DNA of 64,000 bases from DASTCZ01 sp035308165 (GTDB lineage: Bacteria; Acidobacteriota; Terriglobia; Acidiferrales; UBA7541), in assembly GCA_035308165.1 (NCBI GenBank), contig DATGHC010000051.1:38107-102106 (forward strand), in the 5' to 3' direction. Positions 46,080 to 54,715 of the stretch are shown in pieces. The position numbers and the translations under genes were made by a program. Under the pieces are notes generated by a model. That model was not told the DNA's origin. It ran no database searches and worked only from the letters and a program-made list of their open reading frames with translations. The number at the start of each line of letters is the position of its first letter. Positions within the stretch are counted from its first letter, which is position 1.

Positions 46080-47753
46080 ATGCTGCCACGGATCAAGGTC
46101 TCAAAACCTCTCGCCCGTTCATCGGAAAGATTGGTCCGCGTTGCAACCGTAGCTTCGTTGCTTGCACTCCTGGCGGCTGCGGCCTTGATATCGCAAGACG
46201 CGCCGCAGAAACCCAACATCCAAGTTCATACTCGCCTGGTTCAAGTGGATGTCATCGTTCGAGACAAGGCCGGTCCAATTGCAAATTTGACCAAGGACGA
46301 TTTCGTCGTACTCGATCAAGGGAAACCGCAGAAGATTGGAATTTTCTCGGCTGAGTCCAGCGAATCCGCGGCTCAGCCGGCACAGCCGCTTCCGCAAAAC
46401 ACGTTCTCCGATTTGCCGCAATACACCGCAAGCTCGCTGAGGAGCGTGACCATCGTCCTCCTCGACAATTTGAATACGCTCATGGGAAACAGCAGTGAGG
46501 TAAACGAGAGCCGTCCCCGCTGGTTGGAGAATATGGCGCTCGCAAATGCGAAGGCGCATCTGATCGAGTACATCAAGGACCTCGATCCGAAAGATCGCGT
46601 GGCCATATACGGACTGAGCGACACTTTGCATGTGCTGTGCGATTTCACCAGCGACCGCGATCGGCTTCTCACGATCCTGCAGGGATACAATGCCAGCGGC
46701 AGAACCAACCGCGATCTAGTCGAGCCGGGCGCCTTGCATACGCCTGGGTCGGGGCGGATGATTGACTCCCATGTTGGCGGAGCAACAGAGGACGCGGCCG
46801 CATTTGAAAATCAGCGTCGCGCCTCGGAAACCATGGCCGCGTTGCAGGCCATAGCCGGCCACGTTGCCAATATTCCGGGCCGTAAGAATCTGGTGTGGTT
46901 GGGGTCTAATCTGCCTTTTTCGGGCACGGCAATTGCTCGCCTTTTAAGCCGGGCGCAAATTGCCGCCTACCCGATTGACGGCCGCGGACTGCTCACTTGG
47001 GCAGCTATCCCAAGTTTTGAAGGTCCACCTGAACAGATTGGTGCAATTCTTAGCAGTCAGGATGCGGCTGCAATGGCGCCTGGCCCCACCGGCATCGACA
47101 CCATGAAGAAAATGGCGGAGGAAACCGGAGGGATTGCCTTTGTAAACTCAAACGACCTGACTGGCGCCATTCGCAAAGCCATCGAGGATTCGGCAGTCAC
47201 CTATACGCTCGGCTTTTATGTGGATGAGGCCTCCTTCGATGGAAAATTCCACGAGATTAGAGTGCAGGTCAAGCAACCGGGGCTAAACGTCCGCTATCCC
47301 AAGGGCTACTATGCTCTTGCGGACACGCCGGCCTCAAAGGACGAACGGCGCACCAATTTTCTGGCGGCGATTGTGAGTCCGATCGACTCGTCCTCGATTC
47401 CCGTGGAGGTTAAAGTGGATCGGGTCAATCAGCCGTCCCCCAATTCCTTAACGCTTTCTGGCACCATCGACATTCACGATATACATCTGGCGCAGAGCGG
47501 TGAAATGCGGACAGGGGTGGTTGACGTAATCATCCTCCAACAAGATGAGACGGGTAAGGTGCTTAGCGAATCGACCGATCAACTCAATTTGCGATTCACT
47601 GAGGAACAATACTCAGGAATGCTGAAATCGGGGGTACGCTTTCGCAAGACGGCGCAACCTAAAGCGGGGGCGACAACTCTGCGGGTTCTGGTCCAGGACC
47701 CCAGCACCGCGGCCATCGGAAGCCTGGTCATTCCGTTATCGCAGGTGAAATAG
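46080..47753 (+). CDS. Secreted VWFA-related domain protein (acidobacterial type)
   Basis: 557 residues from the ATG at 46080 with an AAGAGGA site; the frame opens earlier (45969) but that part is not protein-like. A signal/anchor helix (VATVASLLALLAAAALIS) is followed by a short Ig-like beta region (VQVDVIVRDKAGPIANLT, FVVLDQGKPQKI), then a von Willebrand A-type domain whose metal site is DNLNT instead of DxSxS, with GRKNLVWLGSNLPFSG downstream. A C-terminal beta-sandwich completes it. This arrangement is abundant in Acidobacteriota and is probably involved in binding at the cell surface. The binding partner is unknown. The altered metal motif may weaken ion binding. Confidence 0.85.
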   Translation: MLPRIKVSKPLARSSERLVRVATVASLLALLAAAALISQDAPQKPNIQVHTRLVQVDVIVRDKAGPIANLTKDDFVVLDQGKPQKIGIFSAESSESAAQPAQPLPQNTFSDLPQYTASSLRSVTIVLLDNLNTLMGNSSEVNESRPRWLENMALANAKAHLIEYIKDLDPKDRVAIYGLSDTLHVLCDFTSDRDRLLTILQGYNASGRTNRDLVEPGALHTPGSGRMIDSHVGGATEDAAAFENQRRASETMAALQAIAGHVANIPGRKNLVWLGSNLPFSGTAIARLLSRAQIAAYPIDGRGLLTWAAIPSFEGPPEQIGAILSSQDAAAMAPGPTGIDTMKKMAEETGGIAFVNSNDLTGAIRKAIEDSAVTYTLGFYVDEASFDGKFHEIRVQVKQPGLNVRYPKGYYALADTPASKDERRTNFLAAIVSPIDSSSIPVEVKVDRVNQPSPNSLTLSGTIDIHDIHLAQSGEMRTGVVDVIILQQDETGKVLSESTDQLNLRFTEEQYSGMLKSGVRFRKTAQPKAGATTLRVLVQDPSTAAIGSLVIPLSQVK

Positions 47754-47812
47754 CCGCTTCAGCCCCCCACTTGCTTCCCACTCAGGCCCCGTTATGCTAT
47801 AAACTTCGGGCC

Positions 47813-47995
47813 ATGCAAATGATGGACGGAATCGCACCTATGGCTGCGCCAAAGGAGCGAACCGAAGGGCCGGAGCCTGCTCCCGAGCAGGCCTGCCTTT
47901 TTTGCCCGGTTTGTTCGGCACGGTTGGCGCCGCGCAAGTGCAAGCTGATTTGTACTGCCTGCGGTTACTATATGTCCTGCTCGGATTACTATTGA
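47813..47995 (+). CDS. Small zinc-ribbon protein, unknown function
   Basis: 60 residues from the ATG at 47813. The C-terminal half is a zinc ribbon with cysteines in CLFCPVC and CTACGYYMSC, about 20 residues apart; the N-terminal half is Pro/Glu-rich and disordered. A TATAAA hexamer (47798-47803, with an extended TG) ends nine bases before this ATG and there is no Shine-Dalgarno, so the message may be leaderless. It is 59 bp after the VWA gene and 114 bp before the STAS gene. Too short for a confident family; the cysteines favour a metal-binding fold. Confidence 0.6.
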   Translation: MQMMDGIAPMAAPKERTEGPEPAPEQACLFCPVCSARLAPRKCKLICTACGYYMSCSDYY

Positions 47996-48109
47996 TCCGC
48001 AAGGAAATTCCAGCGGGTGGGTCCCAGCCAAAGGCATCAGGGAACATTTTCAAATAAGCCGGAGTCCAAGAGGTGAGGAATTGAACCGGCCAAGCGAGGA
48101 GGGTCAAAA

Positions 48110-48457
48110 GTGGCACTGAAGATCACGCAACGGGAAATGGATGGAGTAGCGGTGATGGCGCTGGAAGGACGCATCGTGCTCGGGGAAGAGAGCAACGCAT
48201 TGCGCGAGCAGGTGAAGGCGCTTCTGGCCAAGGGCCAGAAGTCAATTGTCCTGAACATGGACAACGTCACCTACATAGACAGCGCCGGGCTGGGAACGCT
48301 GGTGGCCGCGCATCACAGCGCAAAGTCACAGGGGGCGGGCCTGCGTCTGAGCAACCTCGGATCGAAATTCCAGGAAGTGCTTCAGGTCACCAAGCTGCTG
48401 ACAGTCTTCGACGTGTACGACTCCGAAGCAGCCGCCATCCGCAGCTTCAGCAAGTAA
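48110..48457 (+). CDS. STAS-domain anti-sigma factor antagonist
   Basis: 115 residues from a GTG at 48110 with an AGGAGGG site. It is one STAS domain of the SpoIIAA/RsbV type: KITQREMDGVAVMALEG opens, and the phosphorylated serine is Ser58 in YIDSAGLGTLV, the same position as in SpoIIAA. When unphosphorylated it would bind an anti-sigma kinase and free a sigma factor. No kinase, phosphatase or sigma factor gene lies in this window, so its partners are elsewhere. It is convergent with the DUF1015 gene. Confidence 0.9.
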   Translation: MALKITQREMDGVAVMALEGRIVLGEESNALREQVKALLAKGQKSIVLNMDNVTYIDSAGLGTLVAAHHSAKSQGAGLRLSNLGSKFQEVLQVTKLLTVFDVYDSEAAAIRSFSK

Positions 48458-48482
48458 TTTTGAAACGGCCGCAATCGCGGCG

Positions 48483-48506
48483 CGCTCTGCGAAAGTTTGC
48501 GGAGCG
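48483..48506. terminator. GC-rich hairpin between converging STAS and DUF1015 genes
   Basis: CGCTCTGCGA (48483-48492) pairs with TTTGCGGAGCG (up to 48506) as about ten pairs with two G-U, loop AAGT. It lies 26 bp after the STAS stop and 34 bp before the DUF1015 stop. The lack of a T-run on either side lowers confidence; it may serve both genes. Confidence 0.45.
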
Positions 48507-48539
48507 TGCCGCTTTGGCGCGTCCGGCTCATCCTCCCTA

Positions 48540-49865
48540 TTATTCCAATCTGTAGATGGTCATGCCGCTCAACATCTTGGGGTAAAAGTCCGTGGATTTT
48601 TGGGGCAGGACATCATCGGCCAGCGCCATGGTCATGACCTGTTCAACGTGCACGGGGTTCAGCAGGAAGCAGGCTTGCGCTCGGCCCGCGGAAACCGCAT
48701 CCATTGCGGCGGCAGCTTCGCGCTCGTAGCGGATATTTTGCTCCCGGCGCACGGCTTCTGCCGTGATTCCGAGTCCCTTGCCAAGAATTAAGCTGTGAAG
48801 GAGGACCACATCCAATTCACGCTGGCTTGGTGTTGAGTCCGGCAAGCTCGAGGCGAGATTTGTCCCTGGTTTCAAGACCAGCAGATTTAGTTGGTCTCCG
48901 CCTGCGAACAATCCAATCGCCCGGGCAGATGAACCTGCCTTGGAAAGTTGTTCGCGCGCTGTGGCCGCGCGGCGCACGGAGTCTGGTGGCAATGACACAT
49001 CTCGAATCTCGAAATGCTCCGAAAGGTGCTGGCGAAGCGCGCGGAGATCGAAATTTGCGAGGCCCAAGACAACGCGATGCGTGGGCAATATTGTCAGACC
49101 ATCGCTGTGCGAGTTCACCAGGGTAATCATCACTTTTTCGTAGGGAGCGTTGACGTCGCTTGTCCCTTTCCTGGCGCGCTGTTCGTTGCGATAAGCCAGC
49201 GCCGTTTCGTATCGGTGATGCCCGTCGGCAATCACCAGTTTCTTGTCAGCCACAGCCGCTTCAATGGCGTTAATCGTTTCTTCCTGCTCAATTCGCCAGA
49301 TACTGTGAACCACGCCATATTCATCTTCCAACTTCATCGCCGCGGGTCCCGCTGCGGAGATTTCGAGTATGCCGTCCACTTCTCTCGATGGATCATCGTA
49401 CAGCATGAAAAGCTGGCCGGTGTGCGCCCGTGTGTGCCGCAACAATTCCAGACGGTCGGCCTTCGGGCCGGAAAGCGTTTGCTCATGACGGAAGACGATT
49501 CCATCCGCGTAATCCACAACCCGCCCCAGCGCAATCAGACCCTTGCGAACGCGGCGTTCGCCTGTTCCCGGGACTCTGTATTCCTGAAAGTAAGAATAGA
49601 AAGCGGGCGCTGGATCCTGTACCAGCACGTCCGCGGCAATCCAATCGTTCAGTGCTTGCGCCGCTCGGATGTAAACATTGTCAGTGGGGGAATCGTCGGA
49701 GTGCGTCAGCCCTTTCTCCACTGTAATTAGGTTGTAGGGGCTCGCCGCGGCATATCGCGCCTGCATTTCCGGTGAGATTTTGTCATAGGGCTGCGTCAGG
49801 ACGTTGGCCGGATCGGTTTTGGCCGGATTGTAACGGTAGGCGCGGAAAGGGAATAGTTGAGCCAT
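48540..49865 (-). CDS. DUF1015 family protein
   Basis: 441 residues starting MAQLFPFRAYRYNPAKTDPAN, with GAGAGG before the ATG. The opening FPFRAYRYNP, the QPYDKIS segment and the central ADGHHRYETALAYR are the conserved motifs of DUF1015. The family is widespread and cytoplasmic; the conserved ADGHHR histidines suggest an enzyme, but no reaction has been established that I know of. It is alone here, with Gph divergent from it. The length (about 400-450) is normal for the family. Confidence 0.9.
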   Translation of the reverse strand: MAQLFPFRAYRYNPAKTDPANVLTQPYDKISPEMQARYAAASPYNLITVEKGLTHSDDSPTDNVYIRAAQALNDWIAADVLVQDPAPAFYSYFQEYRVPGTGERRVRKGLIALGRVVDYADGIVFRHEQTLSGPKADRLELLRHTRAHTGQLFMLYDDPSREVDGILEISAAGPAAMKLEDEYGVVHSIWRIEQEETINAIEAAVADKKLVIADGHHRYETALAYRNEQRARKGTSDVNAPYEKVMITLVNSHSDGLTILPTHRVVLGLANFDLRALRQHLSEHFEIRDVSLPPDSVRRAATAREQLSKAGSSARAIGLFAGGDQLNLLVLKPGTNLASSLPDSTPSQRELDVVLLHSLILGKGLGITAEAVRREQNIRYEREAAAAMDAVSAGRAQACFLLNPVHVEQVMTMALADDVLPQKSTDFYPKMLSGMTIYRLE

Positions 49866-50019
49866 GAACCTCTCGCTGGGAAATGGAATCGACCGAATTA
49901 GTTTAGCAGGCCCGCATGGATTGCGTCCCCCTGCGCAATCAGCGAATTTCTAAGAGAAAACTTTTTCGCGAATTTCGCTACAATAGAGGATTGCGCCCAC
50001 TGTGGCGGACACTTCAGAG

Positions 50020-50718
50020 ATGGCTAAGTCCAACAATCGCATCGAGGGTGTGCGCGTTCTGGTCTTCGACCTGGACGGCACCCTGATCGACTCCCAGCTC
50101 GATTTGGCGCTGGCCGTCAATGCCACGCTCAAATGGATGGGCCGCCCGCCCATCGAGCACGGCCGAATCTCCGGGTACATTGGAAACGGGGCACCCAAAC
50201 TTATGCAGCGCGCCCTCGGCCCCGAAGCAAACGAAGACGAAATCCGCCGCGCTGTGGAATTCATGCTCACCTACTACAACAAGCACATGCTCGATAACAC
50301 GATCGCTTATCCCGGTGTCGAAGAAGGTCTCGCAGCGCTGGCGCGTTTTCCCATGGCCGTGCTCACGAACAAGCCCCTGCGCCCAAGCCGCATCATCCTT
50401 GAAAGCCTGAAGCTCGCCCCTTATTTCCGCGCGGTGTATGGTGGAAACAGTTTCGAGACAAAAAAGCCCGATCCCAAAGGAATGGAAATACTGCTGAGGG
50501 AGTTTGGCGTTACGCCGCGGGAAGTAATGATTATCGGCGACTCGGAAGTGGATGTGCAGACCGCGCGCAACTCAAATACCTGGATTTGCGGGGTAACTTA
50601 CGGACTAGGCAGCGAGCGCTTGAGTGAATATCCACCCGACATTGTGGTGGATAGCCTGATTGAATTGCCTGCGCTCCTCGAAAACAGTATGTCCTCGCCG
50701 CCCGCGGGCATACGCTGA
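50020..50718 (+). CDS. gph: HAD phosphatase, phosphoglycolate phosphatase-like
   Basis: 232 residues from the ATG at 50020 (MAKSNNRIEG); an in-frame GTG at 50002 is an alternative. It has the HAD motifs: FDLDGTLIDS (nucleophile Asp), LTNKP (motif II), KKPDPKG (motif III Lys) and IGDSEVDVQTARN (motif IV), with a helical cap after motif I as in the phosphoglycolate phosphatase group. It should clear 2-phosphoglycolate or a related small phosphate. A TACAAT -10-like hexamer lies at 49979-49984. It is convergent with a sugar epimerase gene. The substrate is only inferred from the subgroup. Confidence 0.82.
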   Translation: MAKSNNRIEGVRVLVFDLDGTLIDSQLDLALAVNATLKWMGRPPIEHGRISGYIGNGAPKLMQRALGPEANEDEIRRAVEFMLTYYNKHMLDNTIAYPGVEEGLAALARFPMAVLTNKPLRPSRIILESLKLAPYFRAVYGGNSFETKKPDPKGMEILLREFGVTPREVMIIGDSEVDVQTARNSNTWICGVTYGLGSERLSEYPPDIVVDSLIELPALLENSMSSPPAGIR

Positions 50719-50745
50719 GCGTCTTAACACCAGGCGGCAAGCATT

Positions 50746-51705
50746 TCACGCCTTGGACAGAACGGCAGGTTTCTTATTTGCCGCGGCATACCACTCCCAG
50801 GTGCGCCGCAGGCCTTCCTCGAAATTCACCTTGGGGTCGTACCCCAGCATCTTCCTCGCTTGCGAGACATCGGCCTGAGAATGAAGGATGTCGCCCTCGC
50901 GTGGCGGGTCATATTTCACTGCCGCTTTTTTGCCGGAAATTTTCTGCAAAAGCTTTAGAGTTTCGTTCAATGTGTACCGGCCGCCGGTCCCGATGTTGAA
51001 CATTTTCCCGGCGCATCCGGGCGCTTCGCAAGCCAGCAAATTTGCCTGCACAACGTTCTCAATAAAATTGAAATCGCGCGATTGCTCGCCGTCTCCGAAC
51101 ACCACCAGGGGCGTTCCTTCCAACAATGCCAGGCAAAATTTTGAAAGCACGCCGGAGTAAGGTGAACTGGGATCTTGCCGCGGGCCGAACACGTTGAAGT
51201 ATCGCAGGCTCACGGTTTCGAGTCCATAACAGCGCCCGAACACCGTTGCATAAAGCTCCACCACAAATTTGGTGACTCCGTAGGGCGAAATCGGGTCGGC
51301 GCACATATTCTCACGCTTGGGCAGCGTGGGTGTCTCTCCGTATGCCGAGCTTGACGCGGCATATACCAATCGCTTGACCTTGGCATCGCGCGCCGCAACC
51401 AGCACATTCAGCGAGCCGTCAATGTTCACGCGATTCGTTTCCAGGGGATCGATGACCGACCGGGGCACCGAAGTTCGCGCGGCCAGGTGAATCACGTAAT
51501 CCACGCCCTGGCACGCTTTGCGGCAGGTATCCAGGTCCGTGATGCTTCCCCGGAAAAGTTCTATTTTGCCGGCCGCCTGCTTCAGATTTTCTTCCCGCCC
51601 GGCGGAAAAGTCATCCAGCACCGCCACGGTCTGCCCGCGGCGCAACAGTTCATCCACTGTATTAGAGCCGATAAATCCGGCGCCGCCAGTCACCAAGTAG
51701 CGCAT
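50746..51705 (-). CDS. NAD-dependent sugar-nucleotide epimerase (UDP-GlcNAc 4-epimerase-like)
   Basis: 319 residues, extended SDR fold, with a GAGGAG site 12 bases before the ATG. Cofactor loop TGGAGFIGSNTVDEL, catalytic AASSSAYGE and YGVTK, and later GDGEQSRDF and REGDI motifs. The sequence resembles WbpP/TviC-type UDP-N-acetylglucosamine 4-epimerases more than GalE. It would make UDP-GalNAc or a similar donor in the cytoplasm. It sits on the minus strand near a UDP-sugar dehydrogenase and GalE (53.2-55.7 kb), suggesting a supply set for surface polysaccharide. The exact substrate cannot be decided here. Confidence 0.85.
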   Translation of the reverse strand: MRYLVTGGAGFIGSNTVDELLRRGQTVAVLDDFSAGREENLKQAAGKIELFRGSITDLDTCRKACQGVDYVIHLAARTSVPRSVIDPLETNRVNIDGSLNVLVAARDAKVKRLVYAASSSAYGETPTLPKRENMCADPISPYGVTKFVVELYATVFGRCYGLETVSLRYFNVFGPRQDPSSPYSGVLSKFCLALLEGTPLVVFGDGEQSRDFNFIENVVQANLLACEAPGCAGKMFNIGTGGRYTLNETLKLLQKISGKKAAVKYDPPREGDILHSQADVSQARKMLGYDPKVNFEEGLRRTWEWYAAANKKPAVLSKA

Positions 51706-51847
51706 GGGGTTATTTTCTCCTCGAAGTAGTTCTTCTCAAAGAAGTCGAATTTAAATTCACCGTTGAACTGCGGGCCGCCCGCGCAAGTGGCGCGTGGTTC
51801 CAAAATCCAGTACGCTCTACTATAGCGTGCGATGCCCCTGGACTTGA

Positions 51848-52696
51848 ATGGGGAAACGCGCGGGGATTGCCCGAATGTTCAACCTGGCTGCGCGTTCCTT
51901 CTCCCGGTTTTCGCCTCTTTTGGGGGGTGCACTGCTGCTTTTCACACCGGTCTGGCACGGAAGCCTCCAGAGCCAGCGAAGCCCGCGCCCAAAGACATCT
52001 GCGGCTCCAGCCGCGCCTGCCAGCCCGCTAGCCCCCTTTCGCCCAGGAGAGGCGCTCTCCTATTCAGGAGAATGGCTGAAGATGAGCGATGTGGTTTCCG
52101 CGCTGATTACGGTGGAAGGCCAGGGCCCCTTTATGGGCCGCCCCTCCTGGCATTTCAAGACCCAGTTCCACACCAGGAATCCACTTCGTTATATCGCGCC
52201 AGTAGACGATCAGTTCGATTCCTACTCCGCCCAGTCTGATCTGGCAGGCTATCAATTTGAAATGTACACGCACCAATCTGGCAAATCTGAAACCCGCATC
52301 TTGCGGCTTTCCTCCACTCAATCGCCGGCACCTACCGATGCAACCCAGGTTCAAGTGTTGCCGGGCACCCGGGACCCGCTGGGATTTGCCTTCTACCTCC
52401 GAACCATCAATTGGGAGAAGACCAGGGAAGTCCGCTCACCCGTTTACGACGGGCACAAGCTCTACGACGTTCAAGCCCAGGTGGCCACGCCCAGCGAAGA
52501 GGTTGCCGTGCAAGCAGGGAAGTTCGTGGCCACAGGCATTTCCATCCACGTCTTCGACCATGGCGCTGAAAAATCCGATTTCAAAATCACGATATGGCTG
52601 GCCAAGGATGCTTCACGAACGCCTGTCTTGCTGGAAGTTGAAACTGCTTTGAGTTCCGGACGGATTGAGCTAGTTCAGGCCAGCTCGGCTCGCTAG
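51848..52696 (+). CDS. Secreted DUF3108 family protein
   Basis: 282 residues from the ATG at 51848 (an alternative ATG is at 51875), with a signal segment (FSPLLGGALLLFTPVWHGS). After an Ala/Pro linker the DUF3108 domain begins with RPGEALSYSGEWLKMSDVV and continues as beta strands (AGYQFEMYTHQSGKSETRI, HKLYDVQAQVATPSEEV). The family is a periplasmic beta-barrel-like domain of unknown function. Its stop codon overlaps the stop of the converging PilZ gene in a shared CTAG at 52693-52696. It lies among polysaccharide-related genes. Confidence 0.8.
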   Translation: MGKRAGIARMFNLAARSFSRFSPLLGGALLLFTPVWHGSLQSQRSPRPKTSAAPAAPASPLAPFRPGEALSYSGEWLKMSDVVSALITVEGQGPFMGRPSWHFKTQFHTRNPLRYIAPVDDQFDSYSAQSDLAGYQFEMYTHQSGKSETRILRLSSTQSPAPTDATQVQVLPGTRDPLGFAFYLRTINWEKTREVRSPVYDGHKLYDVQAQVATPSEEVAVQAGKFVATGISIHVFDHGAEKSDFKITIWLAKDASRTPVLLEVETALSSGRIELVQASSAR

Positions 52697-53079
52697 AGCT
52701 TTGGAGCTTGCTTGGTGTCTTTTCCAACGGAACTCCAGTCTTCAGGAGGGAAAACGACTGGCCAGAAATGAGGGGCGGGGGAAATAAATTCGACGCCAAC
52801 CTGCAAGCGCCTGCCTTCCGTTTGACCCAGGTAAACCACTCTGCAAATCTGCTCCTCTTTGGTCATCAAGTTCTGCAATAACAAATGCTCGCCTTCCTCC
52901 GCCGGGGGGATCAGCAAGACCAGCGCGCCATGCGCATTCACGGCTAGCGTCTCCGTATCATCCGGGGGAACGTCTGCACCCTTCACCTTGCGCCGCGCCT
53001 GCACAGGCACACGCAGAAGCAGGCGCTGGCTGCGCCGCTTGGAGAGATTTTTGGTGTTTGGTGATTCAGGCTGAGGCAT
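52693..53079 (-). CDS. PilZ-domain protein
   Basis: 128 residues from the ATG at 53079 (MPQPESPNTKN); the frame is open to 53307, but that upstream part overlaps the dehydrogenase gene and reads as noise. The PilZ domain has the basic opening RRSQRLLLRVPVQ and then LAVNAHGALVLL, an N-A-H-G form of the second motif in which the usual Ser is missing. Such forms are frequent in Acidobacteriota, and c-di-GMP binding is uncertain. It could sense c-di-GMP to control the flanking polysaccharide genes. No clear ribosome site. Cytoplasmic. Confidence 0.8.
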   Translation of the reverse strand: MPQPESPNTKNLSKRRSQRLLLRVPVQARRKVKGADVPPDDTETLAVNAHGALVLLIPPAEEGEHLLLQNLMTKEEQICRVVYLGQTEGRRLQVGVEFISPAPHFWPVVFPPEDWSSVGKDTKQAPKL

Positions 53080-53185
53080 TTGTGTGAGAGTAGGAGATAC
53101 GGGGTTGTAGGGCAATGGCCGCCGGCAATTTATCCTCCAATGAGTAACGTAATTCGCGACACCGGATTCGCCTGCTCGCCACCCC

Positions 53186-54541
53186 TCAGCACAACACGAT
53201 TCTTTCGCGGTGCCGCAGCAATCGCCGCGTGGTATTCCGCGTATCCACCACCAGCTGCGATCCCTCGACAATTGCAGCGTAATCATAACTGCTGTGATCG
53301 GTGGCAATCACAGCGCAGTCGTACCCGCCCAGGGTTCTCAAATCCAGCGGGATCGATTTCTTCTGTGAGTAATCGTAGTGGCGCATCTTGTGCAACTGCG
53401 GAAAATAGGGATCGTTGTAGTCCACATGGGCGCCTCTGGCGATGAGCAGCTCCATGATCTTTAGCGAAGGAGACTCGCGCAGGTCGTCCACATCCTTCTT
53501 GTAAGCCACTCCCAGCACCAGGATGCGCGACCCCTTCATGGCTTTCTGGCGTTGGTTAAGCGCCTCGGCAATGGCGTCCACCACGTGGTACGGCATCGCT
53601 GTATTCACTTCGCCGGCAAGCTCAATGAACCGCGTAGCAAAATCATATTCCTTCGCCTTCCACGAGAGGTAGAAAGGGTCCACCGGTATGCAATGTCCAC
53701 CCAGCCCGGGACCAGGATAAAACGGCATGAATCCGAACGGCTTGGTGGCCGCCGCGTCAATCACTTCCCAGATGTCAATTCCCATGCGCAGCCCTAGCTG
53801 CTTGAGTTCATTCACCAGTGCAATGTTCACACACCGAAATATATTTTCGAGCAGCTTGGCCATTTCCGCGGCCCGCGTCGAGCTTACCGGCACCACTCGC
53901 GACACCACCTGACCGTAAAGCGCCGCCGCGGCCCGACCGCTCGGCGGATTAATCCCGCCCACTACTTTGGGGATCTGTGCCAGCCCATACTGTTTATTTC
54001 CGGGATCTTCGCGCTCGGGTGAAAACGCCAGGAAGAAGTCCGTGGCGATGTTTTCCGCATCGGGGCCGTTGGCAATTTCACACTTCATTCCATTGCGTTG
54101 CAGGATCGGCAGCACCAGCTCTTCGGTAGTCCCCGGATAGGTCGTGGACTCCAGTACGATCAACTGCCCCTGCTTCAGATTTGGCGCGATGGCCTCGGCC
54201 GTGTCCCGGACGAACGATAGGTCCGGTTCGCGCCGCTCATCCAGCGGCGTGGGCACGCAGATGATCACCGCGTCCATGTCCGCGAGTTTTGCAAAATCGC
54301 TGGAAGCGCTGAAATGTTTTGACGCGAGTTGCTGTTTGATCTTGACGACCGGAATATGCTGGATATAGCTTTCGCCGCGGTTGAGCTTATCCACCTTGGA
54401 GTTGTCAACGTCGAACCCGGTGACGCGGTGCCCGGCTTCGGCAAATCGTAGCCCCAGCGGCAATCCGACGTAACCGCAGCCTATAATCCCGACCTTTAGT
54501 TGTGCGCCCTTGAAGTATTCAGGTTTGCGTTCTGTCGACAT
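53186..54541 (-). CDS. UDP-sugar 6-dehydrogenase (UDP-N-acetylglucosamine/glucose type)
   Basis: 451 residues from the ATG at 54541 (MSTERKPEYFKG), with GGGAG just upstream. It has the Rossmann loop VGIIGCGYVGLPLGLRFAEAG, the mid motif VSSTRAAEMAKLLENIFRC and the active-site GLGGHCIPVDPFYLSW, whose cysteine is the thioester nucleophile, then a C-terminal domain with VLGVAYKKDVDDLRESP. It oxidises a UDP-hexose to the uronic acid in two steps with NAD+. The group matches WbpA-type (UDP-GlcNAc) dehydrogenases. Next to GalE and a PilZ gene, it likely feeds acidic surface polysaccharide. Confidence 0.93.
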   Translation of the reverse strand: MSTERKPEYFKGAQLKVGIIGCGYVGLPLGLRFAEAGHRVTGFDVDNSKVDKLNRGESYIQHIPVVKIKQQLASKHFSASSDFAKLADMDAVIICVPTPLDERREPDLSFVRDTAEAIAPNLKQGQLIVLESTTYPGTTEELVLPILQRNGMKCEIANGPDAENIATDFFLAFSPEREDPGNKQYGLAQIPKVVGGINPPSGRAAAALYGQVVSRVVPVSSTRAAEMAKLLENIFRCVNIALVNELKQLGLRMGIDIWEVIDAAATKPFGFMPFYPGPGLGGHCIPVDPFYLSWKAKEYDFATRFIELAGEVNTAMPYHVVDAIAEALNQRQKAMKGSRILVLGVAYKKDVDDLRESPSLKIMELLIARGAHVDYNDPYFPQLHKMRHYDYSQKKSIPLDLRTLGGYDCAVIATDHSSYDYAAIVEGSQLVVDTRNTTRRLLRHRERIVLC

Positions 54542-54715
54542 CGCTCCCACTCAGCCTCGGCTATTTCGCCTCATGAAATTGGACCCTCGCCGAGCATCCC
54601 GCGAGGTTTCCGAAGAAGTGTGAATATATCAGGAATCACCAGTGGGAAACAGTACGCATAGGACTTCGCTGTGTGCAACACGCAAACCAGCGCCTGCCCA
54701 ACTCAGGGGCTCACT

